A stretch of 21,525 nt of DNA, from IMG/VR virus record IMGVR_UViG_3300010233_000314, positions 590 to 22,114 of that record; one strand, 5' to 3'. Under the pieces are notes generated by a model that saw only the letters and a program-made list of their open reading frames with translations, was not told the DNA's origin and did no database searches. The stretch's first letter is position 1. The number at the start of each line of letters is the position of its first letter. A program made the position numbers and the translations under genes. This stretch comes from a virus. Below are positions 1 to 8,026 of this stretch, piece after piece.

Positions 1-189
1 AGACGATAGCAAATAAGGCGATAGTGTTTTTTGTGCATCAGCATAACGCTGCTCATTTAAAGCCTGCGCTGCTTGCTGTGCGGCAGTTAACCGCTTGCCT
101 GATTTATTTGTAGCATTCTTGGAAGCATCAGCATTTGCAACACCGGCGATTGCTGTTCCAGCACCTACGGCAACATAACCCCATGTCAT
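1..189 (-). CDS. Probable DNA-ejection / internal virion protein, N-terminal 63 codons (runs off window)
   Basis: The open frame starts with ATG at 189-187, overlaps the stop of the cupin-like gene as ATGA, and is open to position 1. The visible part begins with a small, Gly/Ala-rich segment (about residues 4-22) and continues into an Ala/Gln-rich helical stretch containing AQALNEQRYADAQKTL and then SPYLL. That layout, together with a position right after the DNA-stabilisation and cupin-like genes, resembles the start of podovirus ejection proteins such as P22 gp7. That protein also has an Ala/Gln helix followed by a LKPFxPL-type motif. The resemblance is a family impression rather than an alignment. 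Only the N-terminus is visible, so an unrelated structural protein remains possible. Confidence 0.5.
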   Translation of the reverse strand, partial: MTWGYVAVGAGTAIAGVANADASKNATNKSGKRLTAAQQAAQALNEQRYADAQKTLSPYLLSS

Positions 190-632
190 TGCACACCCCC
201 AAGCGCTTTGCGGTAGAAAGTTAAAAAATCTACATATTCAGAAAATGGCATGATTATTTCTTCCTCAATTTTCTGCAAATCGGTTTCATTGGTAAGGTGG
301 TAGGTAGTCCAGCAAGTATTTTCATTAGCATAAACAACACGCTGAACTCCAGCCGGAGAAACAAGCGTTTTATGCCCAACATGGCGCTCAACTCCAGCGA
401 ATGTAGCGACACAAATATCACCATAAGCGATAGTGTTTAAATGCGAGTGTTTATGAACTTTCCCGACGATAGTTGCGCCTTTTGGTATGAACATTTCCCG
501 CGCATACATGCCAGGAGCAAAATGGTGTGTAACGGGGTATTCTGTAATTTCATCGGGAGAGAAAGACATCATCTCCAACATAAGACGAAGAATATTATCG
601 GCGCGGTTTATTTCATGGATTGCGATATTCAT
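186..632 (-). CDS. Cupin-like phage protein of unknown function
   Basis: This 148-residue protein has a single predicted beta-barrel of the cupin type. It shows a GKVHKHSHLNTIAYGD stretch (His60, His62, His64) resembling cupin motif 1, then VSPAGVQRVVYANENTCWTTYH (split here around residues 91-112, with His112) resembling motif 2. Such His clusters normally hold a metal. ATGA overlaps join it both to gp10-like upstream (629-632) and to the ejection-protein candidate downstream (186-189), so it is translated as part of the late operon. Small cupin-like proteins are common in phage structural clusters but their role is not established. An enzyme, a virion component and a small-molecule sensor are all possible. 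No signal peptide or membrane segment is seen. Confidence 0.6.
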   Translation of the reverse strand: MNIAIHEINRADNILRLMLEMMSFSPDEITEYPVTHHFAPGMYAREMFIPKGATIVGKVHKHSHLNTIAYGDICVATFAGVERHVGHKTLVSPAGVQRVVYANENTCWTTYHLTNETDLQKIEEEIIMPFSEYVDFLTFYRKALGGVQ

Positions 633-2044
633 ATCATGTCGCTCATTGGTATATCGATGCTGTAAATCTGTATCCTTACGGGATCTGTCGCGATTAACTC
701 GATCGCAAAATCTTTATGACGAACCAATCTGCCAAAGTTTCTAAGCGCTACACGCTTGCGATAATCACCCTGCGTGCCAAGCTCAACATCCGAGTGATTT
801 ATCCAATTATACCCGCCATCTTTGGTGTATCTTACCATTAATTTAGGTGACACTGTTGGGTCTTCAATCTGCCCAACTTCCATATCAATCTCTATTTTGG
901 GGATAGTGATATCGTAATCAAAGCTAATGCCGGTGCTGCGATAAGTCGATCTTAGTGTCTCGGTTCCTTCTTTTTTTGCAGCAGGATCAAGCAGCCACAT
1001 AGTTGAAGAAATTCTGTCGCCAACAATAATTTTCCCGTTGAAAATCTCACCCGAATTAACGCGCCAGAATCCAATATTTTCTGACTCCCGCACATGGGTT
1101 AGTCCGGTGGTTAAGTCGTAGCCCCACGTATAACCTTCAGTCGGGAAAGTTATGTAATAAATCTTGTGTGTTGGGGTATCAACGAAAAAGCCTATTGCGT
1201 CTTCGGTGGTAGTAAACCCGGGTGAAGTTGCGGTTCCATTGCCTCGAACTTTAAGGTTAAAATTCAAATCTGAAATGACAGTCGCAGCATTTCCACTAAC
1301 CAATCTGACAGTAAGATCGTCAGCAAGAAATGCAAAGTATTCGCCAGCTTCGGCGAGTGAACTTTTGGCTTGAATTCCGCGCTCAATGGTAGAACCCCTA
1401 ACCTTTCGGATTGGCAGAACCACGTCATCGAAGCTTTGCCAGAACTCCATTGTCTGGCTTCCGATAACCCAAAGAGATGATTTTTTGGCAATAATTGACC
1501 TAACAAAGTCCGGAGACTCTTCCGCGCTTGCAAACGTCAACGGGTTATAGCTAAATCCGTCCGATACATCAGAGCCGAAAAACTCATTAGTGCCGTCTCG
1601 AACAAACCAGAAGCGCTCGTTTAAAACAGTGCCCGAAGTGGTAGCAAAGAAATCAGAGTCGGTTATTTTAACCAGCCCAGCATTGTTATAAATCCAGCCA
1701 TCGCCAGCGCCATTTAAAAAGAAAATTTGATTGTTTCCTGGTACCGAGTTTGAAAGAACCTGACCAAATCCTATGCCGCCAATGACACCCAAGCTCTCAC
1801 TTACGCCGGTGCGACTTACCCTATATGCATTTGTGTCGCTGATAAAATACGCATACCCACCATTAACAAGGATATTAGAGCGAGTTGCTCCCAAGGCTGT
1901 GCTGAATGAGGTTAAACCATCACAGCGCTTCACACAGCTATAGTTTTGATCCTTGTCAGCCTCGGCAATCATATTAATAAGCATTGCACGACTTTTCTTG
2001 CTGTCGAAGTTTGCCCCACTGCCGCCCAATGGAATGCTAGCCAC
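629..2044 (-). CDS. P22 gp10-like packaged-DNA stabilisation / tail hub protein
   Basis: This 471-residue protein has almost exactly the length of P22 gp10 (about 472). Its N-terminus (IPLGGSGANFDSKKSRAMLINM) has the arrangement typical of that family: a short Gly/Ser loop followed by an N-[ML]-I/Y segment. The rest is beta-rich with repeated aromatic strands (FGQVLS, GDGWIYN, SLWVIGSQTMEFWQS), as expected for the beta-propeller-like hub. In P22, gp10 sits below gp4 and closes the portal after packaging. The start is GTG at 2044-2042, overlapping the stop of the adaptor gene by 8 bases. A GGTGA ribosome-binding sequence lies 6 bases upstream, inside that gene. The position after the adaptor and before the ejection protein agrees with the P22 gp4-gp10-gp26 order. 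A needle (gp26) homologue is not visible. Confidence 0.78.
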   Translation of the reverse strand: MASIPLGGSGANFDSKKSRAMLINMIAEADKDQNYSCVKRCDGLTSFSTALGATRSNILVNGGYAYFISDTNAYRVSRTGVSESLGVIGGIGFGQVLSNSVPGNNQIFFLNGAGDGWIYNNAGLVKITDSDFFATTSGTVLNERFWFVRDGTNEFFGSDVSDGFSYNPLTFASAEESPDFVRSIIAKKSSLWVIGSQTMEFWQSFDDVVLPIRKVRGSTIERGIQAKSSLAEAGEYFAFLADDLTVRLVSGNAATVISDLNFNLKVRGNGTATSPGFTTTEDAIGFFVDTPTHKIYYITFPTEGYTWGYDLTTGLTHVRESENIGFWRVNSGEIFNGKIIVGDRISSTMWLLDPAAKKEGTETLRSTYRSTGISFDYDITIPKIEIDMEVGQIEDPTVSPKLMVRYTKDGGYNWINHSDVELGTQGDYRKRVALRNFGRLVRHKDFAIELIATDPVRIQIYSIDIPMSDMI

Positions 2045-2966
2045 GATGAGTCACCAATCTAATAGGGAACATTTCCGTATCAAAGCTAAGTGCCAAATCA
2101 AGGCTATCTTTCGCCATTTGTTGGATCATTGCGGCACGACCCTGAGAGCAACCAAATTTCGGAATTAATCGCAAAGCCAAATTGTAAATAAATGCTTCAA
2201 ACCAATAATCAGGTATATCGAAACTATCGGTACCCAAGTTAATGACTTGTATAGCGCGCTCATACGTGAAATTAATTGCGTACTCAGACGTTGAAGGAGT
2301 TGGCCACAAATACATAACGCCTGGATCGCGCTGCCTTGAGAAATAAGCCTGTATTGGGCTTCCCGTGCTGGATTTATCAGGGAAATTGAAATAATCCTTA
2401 CGAGATTCGAATGCTATGGGTATTTCGTAAGTGCTGGATTCTCTGCGGCGCACATCTAAAATGCGCTCAACTGGAATGAAGGAAGATGCAGCATACACTC
2501 TTACTTTTGCGCCTGAAGCAGCAGCAGAAGGCAGCGCGACAGCTATAGTTACTGTGGTGGATGTTTTTGATAAAACCGTAAACCAATGCGTAACTTTAGA
2601 ATCAAGAACAATACCAATAATATTGGTCGCAGCCATATTTGAAGTGTCGGTACAGCTTAAAATTGTTTGGCCAAGCGCTTCAGCAGCCGACAACGTAGTT
2701 TCGTACCATGTATTAGCAAGATTCGCGGTTGAAAAATTATACTCAGCCTGACTTTTTACAGTGAATAGCGTGCCTTCTTGCATAGTCCACAGGTGAATAC
2801 CTTGCCCAGTCCACGCCTTAATCATGAAGTTAGCAGTTCTTCGGCATCTAACAAGCGAATCGCCCGACAAAGTCTCGCCATCTTGCCCAATTTGCAACTG
2901 GTCAAGCGCTTCTTCAGCGATATCATTAAAGTTAACCAATAATCTGTAAGTTCCTGAGACTGTCAT
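2037..2966 (-). CDS. Probable head-to-tail adaptor protein (gp4-like N-terminus)
   Basis: This protein has 309 residues. The first 60 or so are helical and contain DIAEEALDQLQIGQDGETLSGDSLVRCRRTANFMIKAWTGQGIHLWT (described in pieces: an EEALDQLQ helix, an acidic-Gly turn, then a RCRRTANFMIKAW helix). This is the pattern of podovirus head-tail connector subunits, in which a first helix is followed by a second helix ending in AW and LW. The remaining two-thirds is beta-rich with a C-terminal helix (YNLALRLIPKFG). It lies directly upstream of the gp10-like gene, which is where an adaptor is expected. It is longer than P22 gp4 (166 residues). Start ATG 2966-2964 overlaps the preceding stop as ATGA. 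The assignment rests on position plus the N-terminal pattern. Confidence 0.55.
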   Translation of the reverse strand: MTVSGTYRLLVNFNDIAEEALDQLQIGQDGETLSGDSLVRCRRTANFMIKAWTGQGIHLWTMQEGTLFTVKSQAEYNFSTANLANTWYETTLSAAEALGQTILSCTDTSNMAATNIIGIVLDSKVTHWFTVLSKTSTTVTIAVALPSAAASGAKVRVYAASSFIPVERILDVRRRESSTYEIPIAFESRKDYFNFPDKSSTGSPIQAYFSRQRDPGVMYLWPTPSTSEYAINFTYERAIQVINLGTDSFDIPDYWFEAFIYNLALRLIPKFGCSQGRAAMIQQMAKDSLDLALSFDTEMFPIRLVTHRG

Positions 2967-3199
2967 ATTGGCGCCGGAGGCGTAATCACGCTTTCATCGT
3001 AGTATTGTTCTGAACGCGATTCTTTATGAACCACAGGCTTAATGATATTTGGCGCAAAATCTTGTGGATTGCGCAAAGCGTTAGCTTCTGGAATAACTCT
3101 AAAGCCATCCCAAGTCTTAACAGTGTCACAAAGTTTTACCTTGAACCCGGTGCGGTCGCAAATTGTGTTACACGTTCCGGCAACAAAATGATTTTTCAC
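2963..3199 (-). CDS. Small conserved-type phage protein with Cys cluster
   Basis: This 78-residue protein has C10, C14 and C24 in the layout C-x3-C-D-R-x-G-F-x-V-x-L-C, followed by KTWDGFRVIPE and a polar tail with several prolines. Short proteins with a CDR-G-F-K-V segment and a TWDG-RV segment recur beside head-tail genes in podoviruses and siphoviruses, usually annotated as hypothetical. The cysteines suggest a small metal-binding knuckle, but only three are present. The start is GTG (3199-3197), overlapping the previous stop as GTGA, with GGAG about 10 bases upstream. Function is unknown. A head-completion role is inferred only from neighbours. Confidence 0.6.
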   Translation of the reverse strand: MKNHFVAGTCNTICDRTGFKVKLCDTVKTWDGFRVIPEANALRNPQDFAPNIIKPVVHKESRSEQYYDESVITPPAPI

Positions 3200-3531
3200 G
3201 ATATAACATCTCCTGATACATTGTAATCAACGACTGCGCCAACTGATGGAATAGCTAAAAGGCTAGCCGAATTGCCAATGTTTTGGCCTATTGCCTCTAT
3301 GCAAACCCATGAGCTACTAGGTGCTATTGTTTTTTTAGCAATAACAGCGCCGGAGCTGGCTATAGTTTCCGAATCTCTCAAATAATAAACAACCACCGAC
3401 ACAGCAATGGTGTGCAGGTTAAAAAATACACAGTGTGTAACTCTTGTTACCGCTGAACTTTCAGATTCGGCAATGGTTGAGCCAAGAAAAGCGACTGTGC
3501 CATGACCAAGATCACTTACTGATAGCGTCAT
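3196..3531 (-). CDS. Small structural-operon protein, unknown function
   Basis: This 111-residue protein is rich in Ser, Val, Ile and Ala, with alternating hydrophobic strands (VTHCVFFNLHTIAVSVVVYYL, around residues 31-51) and no charged-helix region. The composition suggests a single beta-sandwich domain rather than a membrane protein, because polar residues interrupt the hydrophobic runs. ATGA overlaps join it to the genes on either side (3528-3531 and 3196-3199), so it is surely translated with them. It may be a minor head or tail decoration protein. I do not recognise a family. Confidence 0.55.
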   Translation of the reverse strand: MTLSVSDLGHGTVAFLGSTIAESESSAVTRVTHCVFFNLHTIAVSVVVYYLRDSETIASSGAVIAKKTIAPSSSWVCIEAIGQNIGNSASLLAIPSVGAVVDYNVSGDVIS

Positions 3532-4697
3532 GCGTCCACCAATATCCCGCCAAAACCTGCGCTACCATCAACGTTTGCAGCGCTTGCAGTGGCCTGAAAT
3601 TTAATATTGCCCGGACCAGCAAGTGCCATGTATGGATCAATAGGTTCGGCGCCCGCTGATTGCCCAGTAGATTGCCGACCAGTTACAGCCATGGTCACAT
3701 AGTTAGTTGCCTGAGTGTCTGGCGTTGCGTTGTATAAGATACTGTAGGTAGCATGAGCCGCGGCGGCAGATGCTTTGTTTAAACTTGCCTGCCAATTTTT
3801 TAGGTAAAGTGTTTGGGTTGATGGCCATCCGAAAATAGCCATTTCTGTGGCGCCGGTAAGGGCGCGCATGTGAGCGGTTATTGTTGTGTCGGTCGCGGCA
3901 GTAGCAGTGATAACTCCGGCATTAGGTCCTGCGCTACCACACGTAGCCACTACTAGTTTATTGATAATCACATACGAACTAGCCGTATTGACAGGGGTCA
4001 CCCCATTCATTGTTACTACTTCGCTACTTTCTTTTGTTGCCCAAGTTGTTAAGCCGAAAACTCTAACGGTTCTCGCTCCAGTTCCTGCGGCAGTATCATT
4101 TGCGCTTGCAGAAACAATGGCATGAACACGAGCCGCAGTAGGAGCTAACCATATTTGTTGAGTAGCAACTGAATCAGCGCGGCCCCACAGGTCTGTTCGG
4201 GTTGTTTGAATCCCATCCACTGCACGACCAAATCTATTTACAGTAGCGAACCCAGTTACACGACTGGCTGAAATATCAAGCGTAGGATCGACGGACCTAA
4301 CCGCGATAGTGTCAGTAGTCTGTGTAAAAATTTGGTTTAAAGGGGTTAGTTGCTGCTTGAATACACCGAAAAATGTGTATAGCTGGAATGTAGCCTGAGC
4401 TCCAGAACCGTTAATAAACCTCACCCGAAAATACAGCGGGCCTTTAGTTACAATGTGGGTTTGATGCGTAGCCGCAGGGATTGAATATGAATTTATTTGC
4501 CGCCAGTCAGTTCCGTTAACAGAAACATCCACATAAAGGGTTCCAATAACATCCGCATAACAAGATATAAGCACGCCTTCGAATGGGTTTTGCTCGCCAG
4601 TACCAGTAAAAGTAGCAGCGCCAGCAAGAGGCGTAATAGTTGAGTTAGTGCCGATTGCACTTTGTATCCCATAACCTGAATCAGATACGTAACTCAT
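3528..4697 (-). CDS. Beta-rich virion structural protein
   Basis: This 389-residue protein has low Lys/Glu content and is very rich in Thr, Ala and Ser, typical of phage surface proteins. Residues 30-115 contain a repeated strand pattern (ISCYADVIGTLYVDVSVNGTDW, then PLYFRVRFINGSGAQATFQLYTFFG), matching the sandwich domain found in many phage structural proteins that describe an offset or noise-like field. Residues 190-389 form a second beta domain ending in GFGGILVDA. The absence of long helices argues against a portal, scaffold or tape measure. ATGA overlaps tie it to both neighbours. It is probably a tail or head appendage protein. No enzymatic motif is visible. Confidence 0.6.
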   Translation of the reverse strand: MSYVSDSGYGIQSAIGTNSTITPLAGAATFTGTGEQNPFEGVLISCYADVIGTLYVDVSVNGTDWRQINSYSIPAATHQTHIVTKGPLYFRVRFINGSGAQATFQLYTFFGVFKQQLTPLNQIFTQTTDTIAVRSVDPTLDISASRVTGFATVNRFGRAVDGIQTTRTDLWGRADSVATQQIWLAPTAARVHAIVSASANDTAAGTGARTVRVFGLTTWATKESSEVVTMNGVTPVNTASSYVIINKLVVATCGSAGPNAGVITATAATDTTITAHMRALTGATEMAIFGWPSTQTLYLKNWQASLNKASAAAAHATYSILYNATPDTQATNYVTMAVTGRQSTGQSAGAEPIDPYMALAGPGNIKFQATASAANVDGSAGFGGILVDA

Positions 4698-5128
4698 TTA
4701 ATGACCCATCCTAATTCAGTATATTCTATGGAAATTAAATCGTATGCATGGTGAATAATTATGTTCGACTGGCCATTTATCGTACCCACTACAGTGACAT
4801 TAAAATTTCCAGTTGGCTGAATAGAAACTTTTTCGCGGTACTTTGGCAAGGCGTTTAATATGATCGAACAAGCCGCTGATACATGTATTAACTCATTGCC
4901 AATAGTGGTGTAATTTGATGCAACGGTGTGTACGTAAATATCATCTTGTGTTGAATATGGAAAAGGCGCTATAGATAAAGTTGTTGTATTTGTTGTATCA
5001 GTAATTGGGGGAGCGCCCTCACCGCCCAATGCATTAATCAGCTGATACCACGCATCCTCAAAATAAGCTGTGGCGTTGCCATCATTATCAACGATCGGCA
5101 GCGACCGCAGCTCCAGGAGATCAGCCAT
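4694..5128 (-). CDS. Small structural protein with LPIVD-type N-terminus
   Basis: This protein has 144 residues. Its start, MADLLELRSLPIVDNDGNAT followed by AYFEDAWYQLINALGG, follows the pattern LPI(V)-D-x-D-G-x-x-T-x-x-F-x-x-x-W that I recognise from N-termini of phage appendage or tail-fibre-associated proteins, where it probably docks to the virion. The rest (about 55-144) is beta-rich and resembles the short domains that follow such anchors (SIAPFPYSTQDDIYVH, KVSIQPTGNFNVTVVG). The ATG at 5128 overlaps the upstream stop by 8 bases, and the TGA overlaps the next ATG. It is likely the docking partner of the neighbouring beta-rich proteins. This is inference from position. Confidence 0.55.
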   Translation of the reverse strand: MADLLELRSLPIVDNDGNATAYFEDAWYQLINALGGEGAPPITDTTNTTTLSIAPFPYSTQDDIYVHTVASNYTTIGNELIHVSAACSIILNALPKYREKVSIQPTGNFNVTVVGTINGQSNIIIHHAYDLISIEYTELGWVIK

Positions 5129-5519
5129 TACGAACTTTAATAATCAAGGTACCAGACGTACCGGCAGAGCCAAATCCATTGGTGCTAAATAAAATATTGC
5201 CATTGCCATCAATACCAGACTGATCTTTAATGCCGCCATAGGGATTAAAGTCATTCATGGATAATTGGCTATGCAGTGTCCAAGCCAAGCTTTTTTCAGT
5301 TACGCCAGTATCAAATAATAATTGTGCGTCAAAATCTGCAAAATTATATTCGATGCCTTCAATAGCCAGTCGAGCCTTAGTCGTTAGTCCAAGCATTGCT
5401 GGAGTAATTAATATTTCATTACTCAGCTCGCCGCTAACTCCATCACTAACAAGACCAATAAGATAAATTGATCTTGCAGTGCCTGCCAGCAGCGGTCTTA
5501 CTGTGACAGTATGGGCCAT
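5121..5519 (-). CDS. Small beta-rich structural protein, unknown function
   Basis: This 132-residue protein begins MAHTVTVRPLLAGTARSIYL and ends with a Gly/Ser-rich strand region (FGSAGTSGTLIIKVRNG). It contains no cysteine and no membrane segment. The ATG (5519-5517) overlaps the upstream TAA by one base in a TAATG junction, so it is coupled to the 173-residue gene before it. The composition matches the virion proteins on either side. I recognise no named family. A capsid or tail decoration role is inferred from context only. Confidence 0.55.
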   Translation of the reverse strand: MAHTVTVRPLLAGTARSIYLIGLVSDGVSGELSNEILITPAMLGLTTKARLAIEGIEYNFADFDAQLLFDTGVTEKSLAWTLHSQLSMNDFNPYGGIKDQSGIDGNGNILFSTNGFGSAGTSGTLIIKVRNG

Positions 5520-6040
5520 TAGATATTCACCTCAGCCCAAGTAATAGAGGCAATACCAACAGCGGCCGTGGTTAAATACGACAATGAAAGATGCGTACCA
5601 GGCGGAAGAATAATAGTTCCGTTGGTTTGATCTTCGTACTTTGTCGGAGTAATTGAAGAGGCAGCAGTAACGCCAGCCATTGGGCGCAGCCATACTGGTG
5701 TTCCGACTAAAGTTGCAGCAGCATCGCACTTACCAACTCCGACATTTAGGTTTGAACCTGTCATGATGCCATTGTGAATGACCATCGGTGTAGTGTGGGT
5801 TGGGTCAGTTGCTTGCACGCCGGGAGATATGGCAATACCTACCACTGAAACACCGGCAGGTGCTGTAGATGGTACAAATGAAATGCTTTCAACAACAAGA
5901 TTCTTTCCTGAGCCAACCGGATTCGACAAAGCTAATCCAGTGCACGTTGTGCTAAGCGTAGAAAGCGTAACCGCACCCGCAGAGCAGGCATGATATAACT
6001 TGCCTATTCGCGCTTGATCCATGAAATATGAACTAGACAT
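5519..6040 (-). CDS. Probable virion structural protein
   Basis: This 173-residue protein has a well-placed GAGG seven bases before ATG 6040-6038. The sequence is beta-rich and hydrophobic-polar alternating. A characteristic stretch (NLVVESISFVPSTAPAGVSVVGIAI, residues about 47-71) and a C-terminal PPGTHLSLSYLTTAAVGIASITWAEV look like strands of a jelly-roll. Proteins with a pattern of this kind lie downstream of capsid genes in many podoviruses. It is separated from the beta-helix gene upstream by 24 bases that hold only its ribosome-binding site. Function beyond a structural role cannot be assigned. Confidence 0.58.
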   Translation of the reverse strand: MSSSYFMDQARIGKLYHACSAGAVTLSTLSTTCTGLALSNPVGSGKNLVVESISFVPSTAPAGVSVVGIAISPGVQATDPTHTTPMVIHNGIMTGSNLNVGVGKCDAAATLVGTPVWLRPMAGVTAASSITPTKYEDQTNGTIILPPGTHLSLSYLTTAAVGIASITWAEVNI

Positions 6041-6064
6041 AGAAAATCCTCAATTAATTATAAA

Positions 6065-7045
6065 TTACACCGCTACCGGGTTAATTAGACCTGATTTATC
6101 GGCTACCGCTGTGATCATGCAGTAGTTGTTCTGGAAGGCTAACTTTGTGCCTGTAGGGGCAAGCAATCCCGCAGAGTTATCAAGGTGCCATGAATAGTTA
6201 TCATAAACATAACCAGTTGATCCGGTTGAGCCACCGCTAAATAATGAGCCGCCAGTAGTAGATGTAGATGGCCGGAATACGCGGTTCCTGCCAATATCCA
6301 AATTCAATTGGTTGTTAGCGCCAAAGTCCACTAATGCAGCCGTATCGTTCAACACTGGATAGACCACAAAGTTGTCACGATATGAACAACGACTTGTTGC
6401 TGCCGCAATAATAACTGCCTGACTTGCTGCTGTAGTTGAAAGGCCGAATACTTGGTTGTTCCAATAAGTGAATCCGTCCATTGAGTTTGCAGTAGCATTC
6501 CCTGTGACAGTTTTTACAAAATTAAGCACAGAAGATGTATCACGGAATTCATTAGCTTCCACAACAAAATCCGTTGGAGTTGCTGTTCCAGTCGCCGTGT
6601 ATGCGCTTATCACATCAGCGAAGTTTGCAATATGGAGAATATTTTTAACAACAACATTGGCTGCTGTAATTGGGATATTTGCAGCGGCAGCAGTAAATGT
6701 TAGGCGCGGACGTAACGATCCAAGGCCAAGACCTATGATCGCAATACCTGCAACATCAAGCACTAAGGTAGTCGCGTTTGCAATTGTTTCTGCATGACCC
6801 GGCATAACAAAGATGATGTCGCCACGGTTAGCTGTACATTGCCCAACAGCATAATCAATTGTTGCGTAGGGACGTTGATATGTGCCTGCATTGGCATTGG
6901 CTTGGTCTACACCAGCAACACCGCCAGGAGCTAAGGCGCTTGAATTATTAACAAAGAAAACCCTTCCAGGGTTTGCTTGCAAAAGAGGCATACCTTTAAC
7001 GGTAGCACCATCTGCAAAACCACTCGGATAATTTGACATTGACAT
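6065..7045 (-). CDS. Parallel beta-helix-type structural protein downstream of the capsid gene
   Basis: This 326-residue protein has, from about residue 55, the alternating pattern of a right-handed parallel beta-helix. It includes YATIDYAVGQC, RGDIIFVMPGHAETI, LDVAGIAIIGLGLGSLRPRLTF, ITAANVVVKNILH and VVEANEFRD: short strands with Gly/Asn turns, about one rung per 22-25 residues. The GDIIFVMPGHAE segment followed by a G-L-G-x-x-R-P segment is the usual start of pectate-lyase-like folds. No catalytic residues can be assigned, so a head fibre or decoration role is as likely as polysaccharide binding. AGGAG lies 8 bases before ATG 7045. It is the first gene after the terminator-like hairpin that follows the capsid gene. 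Confidence 0.65.
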   Translation of the reverse strand: MSMSNYPSGFADGATVKGMPLLQANPGRVFFVNNSSALAPGGVAGVDQANANAGTYQRPYATIDYAVGQCTANRGDIIFVMPGHAETIANATTLVLDVAGIAIIGLGLGSLRPRLTFTAAAANIPITAANVVVKNILHIANFADVISAYTATGTATPTDFVVEANEFRDTSSVLNFVKTVTGNATANSMDGFTYWNNQVFGLSTTAASQAVIIAAATSRCSYRDNFVVYPVLNDTAALVDFGANNQLNLDIGRNRVFRPSTSTTGGSLFSGGSTGSTGYVYDNYSWHLDNSAGLLAPTGTKLAFQNNYCMITAVADKSGLINPVAV

Positions 7046-7092
7046 TTGTTTCTCCTACTAACCCTTATAGGGTCATAATGAATTTTAATAGT

Positions 7093-7115
7093 TCGAAACA
7101 AGGGGGCGAACCCCC
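7093..7115 (-). terminator. Terminator-like GGGGG-UUCG-CCCCC hairpin after the capsid gene
   Basis: Read on the minus strand, a perfect 5-bp G/C stem (7111-7115 with 7102-7106) closes a UUCG loop (7107-7110) only seven bases after the capsid stop (7123-7125). It is followed by TTGTTTCG. The T-run is broken, so termination is probably partial, leaving some read-through into the beta-helix gene. A short TATAAG-containing inverted repeat (about 7070-7084) lies further downstream and could restart transcription. That second point is weak. Confidence 0.65.
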
Positions 7116-7122
7116 GAGATTC

Positions 7123-8025
7123 TTAGGTGCCGCTACCCCATGCACAGCGAGGATCTGTAAAGCCGTAAGACTTATAGAACATACCCTTAGTGCGGAAGTT
7201 TTCAGTACCGAAATCATTGTCCTGGCTGAAGGTGTAGCCCATACGTTCAAAGATTTTAAATCCATCTTCTACGTCAGTTTTGATAAACCAGTTAGTAGAT
7301 GAGGTAAATCTGTGATTTACGTGGATGCCACCGCTGAAAATGCCAGCAACCGGGTTGACAGTTGCCACATTTGCTGTATTTGGCTCAAATGAACTCTTGT
7401 CGATACGCTGGGCAACAAAGCGCAATTGGCGTGGGATGTGAAGAGAAACGCCTTTAGCGTCAATCAGCAATCCAGCACCATCACGGAAGTCTTCAAGCGC
7501 AATCAATGCATCTTCAACAGCTGCCTGGCTCAATGCAGTAAACACAGAGAAACGGTTGGCAAACGTGCCGCCCTTACCGAGCAAATGCGCAGTAGAAAAC
7601 AATGGCACGCCATCCATTGAATCGTTGTTTGTGTAACCTACGTTAATCACGTTTGCCGCAAGCTGCTCATCGGTATGCACAAGTGAACGCTTAATCCACT
7701 TACCAGTGGTTTGGATTAAATCTTCATACTTGTTATTCATTTGAGCTTCCATCGTAATGATGCCGCCCAATGAATAAACCGCGTGAGTATAGTTACGCAC
7801 GAAGTCTTGCTTTGAATCATCGTAAGTTGTGCCGGTACCTTCAGGCTTTAACGCCGCGAGACCACCATTCGACACGGCAACATCAAGCTCGTAAGCTTTA
7901 CTAGATGACATGGTTTTAAAGATCTTGTCTTTTTCCATCGGAAGATCTTTGTAGTAATCAGTTGCTACGGCATTAACACCTTCTTGGAGTAACCGAGCTT
8001 TTGAACCTTGTGTATTAATACTCAT
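7123..8025 (-). CDS. Major capsid protein (HK97-fold type)
   Basis: This 300-residue protein lies after the scaffold and decoration genes and is followed by a terminator-like hairpin, which is the usual setting for the most highly expressed head gene. The sequence has an N-terminal arm, an ELDVAVSNGGLAALKPEG segment consistent with the E-loop, a helical segment (EDLIQTTGKWIKRSLVHTDEQ) like the spine helix, a PLFSTAHLLGKGGTFAN motif also common in Mu-like and other HK97-fold capsids, and a C-terminal beta region ending in the MFYKSYGFTDPRCAWG segment. It is shorter than the P22 coat protein (430 residues), so the head module is not simply P22-type. The ATG lies one base after the upstream stop with GGGAG nine bases before it. 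Confidence 0.8.
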   Translation of the reverse strand: MSINTQGSKARLLQEGVNAVATDYYKDLPMEKDKIFKTMSSSKAYELDVAVSNGGLAALKPEGTGTTYDDSKQDFVRNYTHAVYSLGGIITMEAQMNNKYEDLIQTTGKWIKRSLVHTDEQLAANVINVGYTNNDSMDGVPLFSTAHLLGKGGTFANRFSVFTALSQAAVEDALIALEDFRDGAGLLIDAKGVSLHIPRQLRFVAQRIDKSSFEPNTANVATVNPVAGIFSGGIHVNHRFTSSTNWFIKTDVEDGFKIFERMGYTFSQDNDFGTENFRTKGMFYKSYGFTDPRCAWGSGT

Positions 8026-8026
8026 G

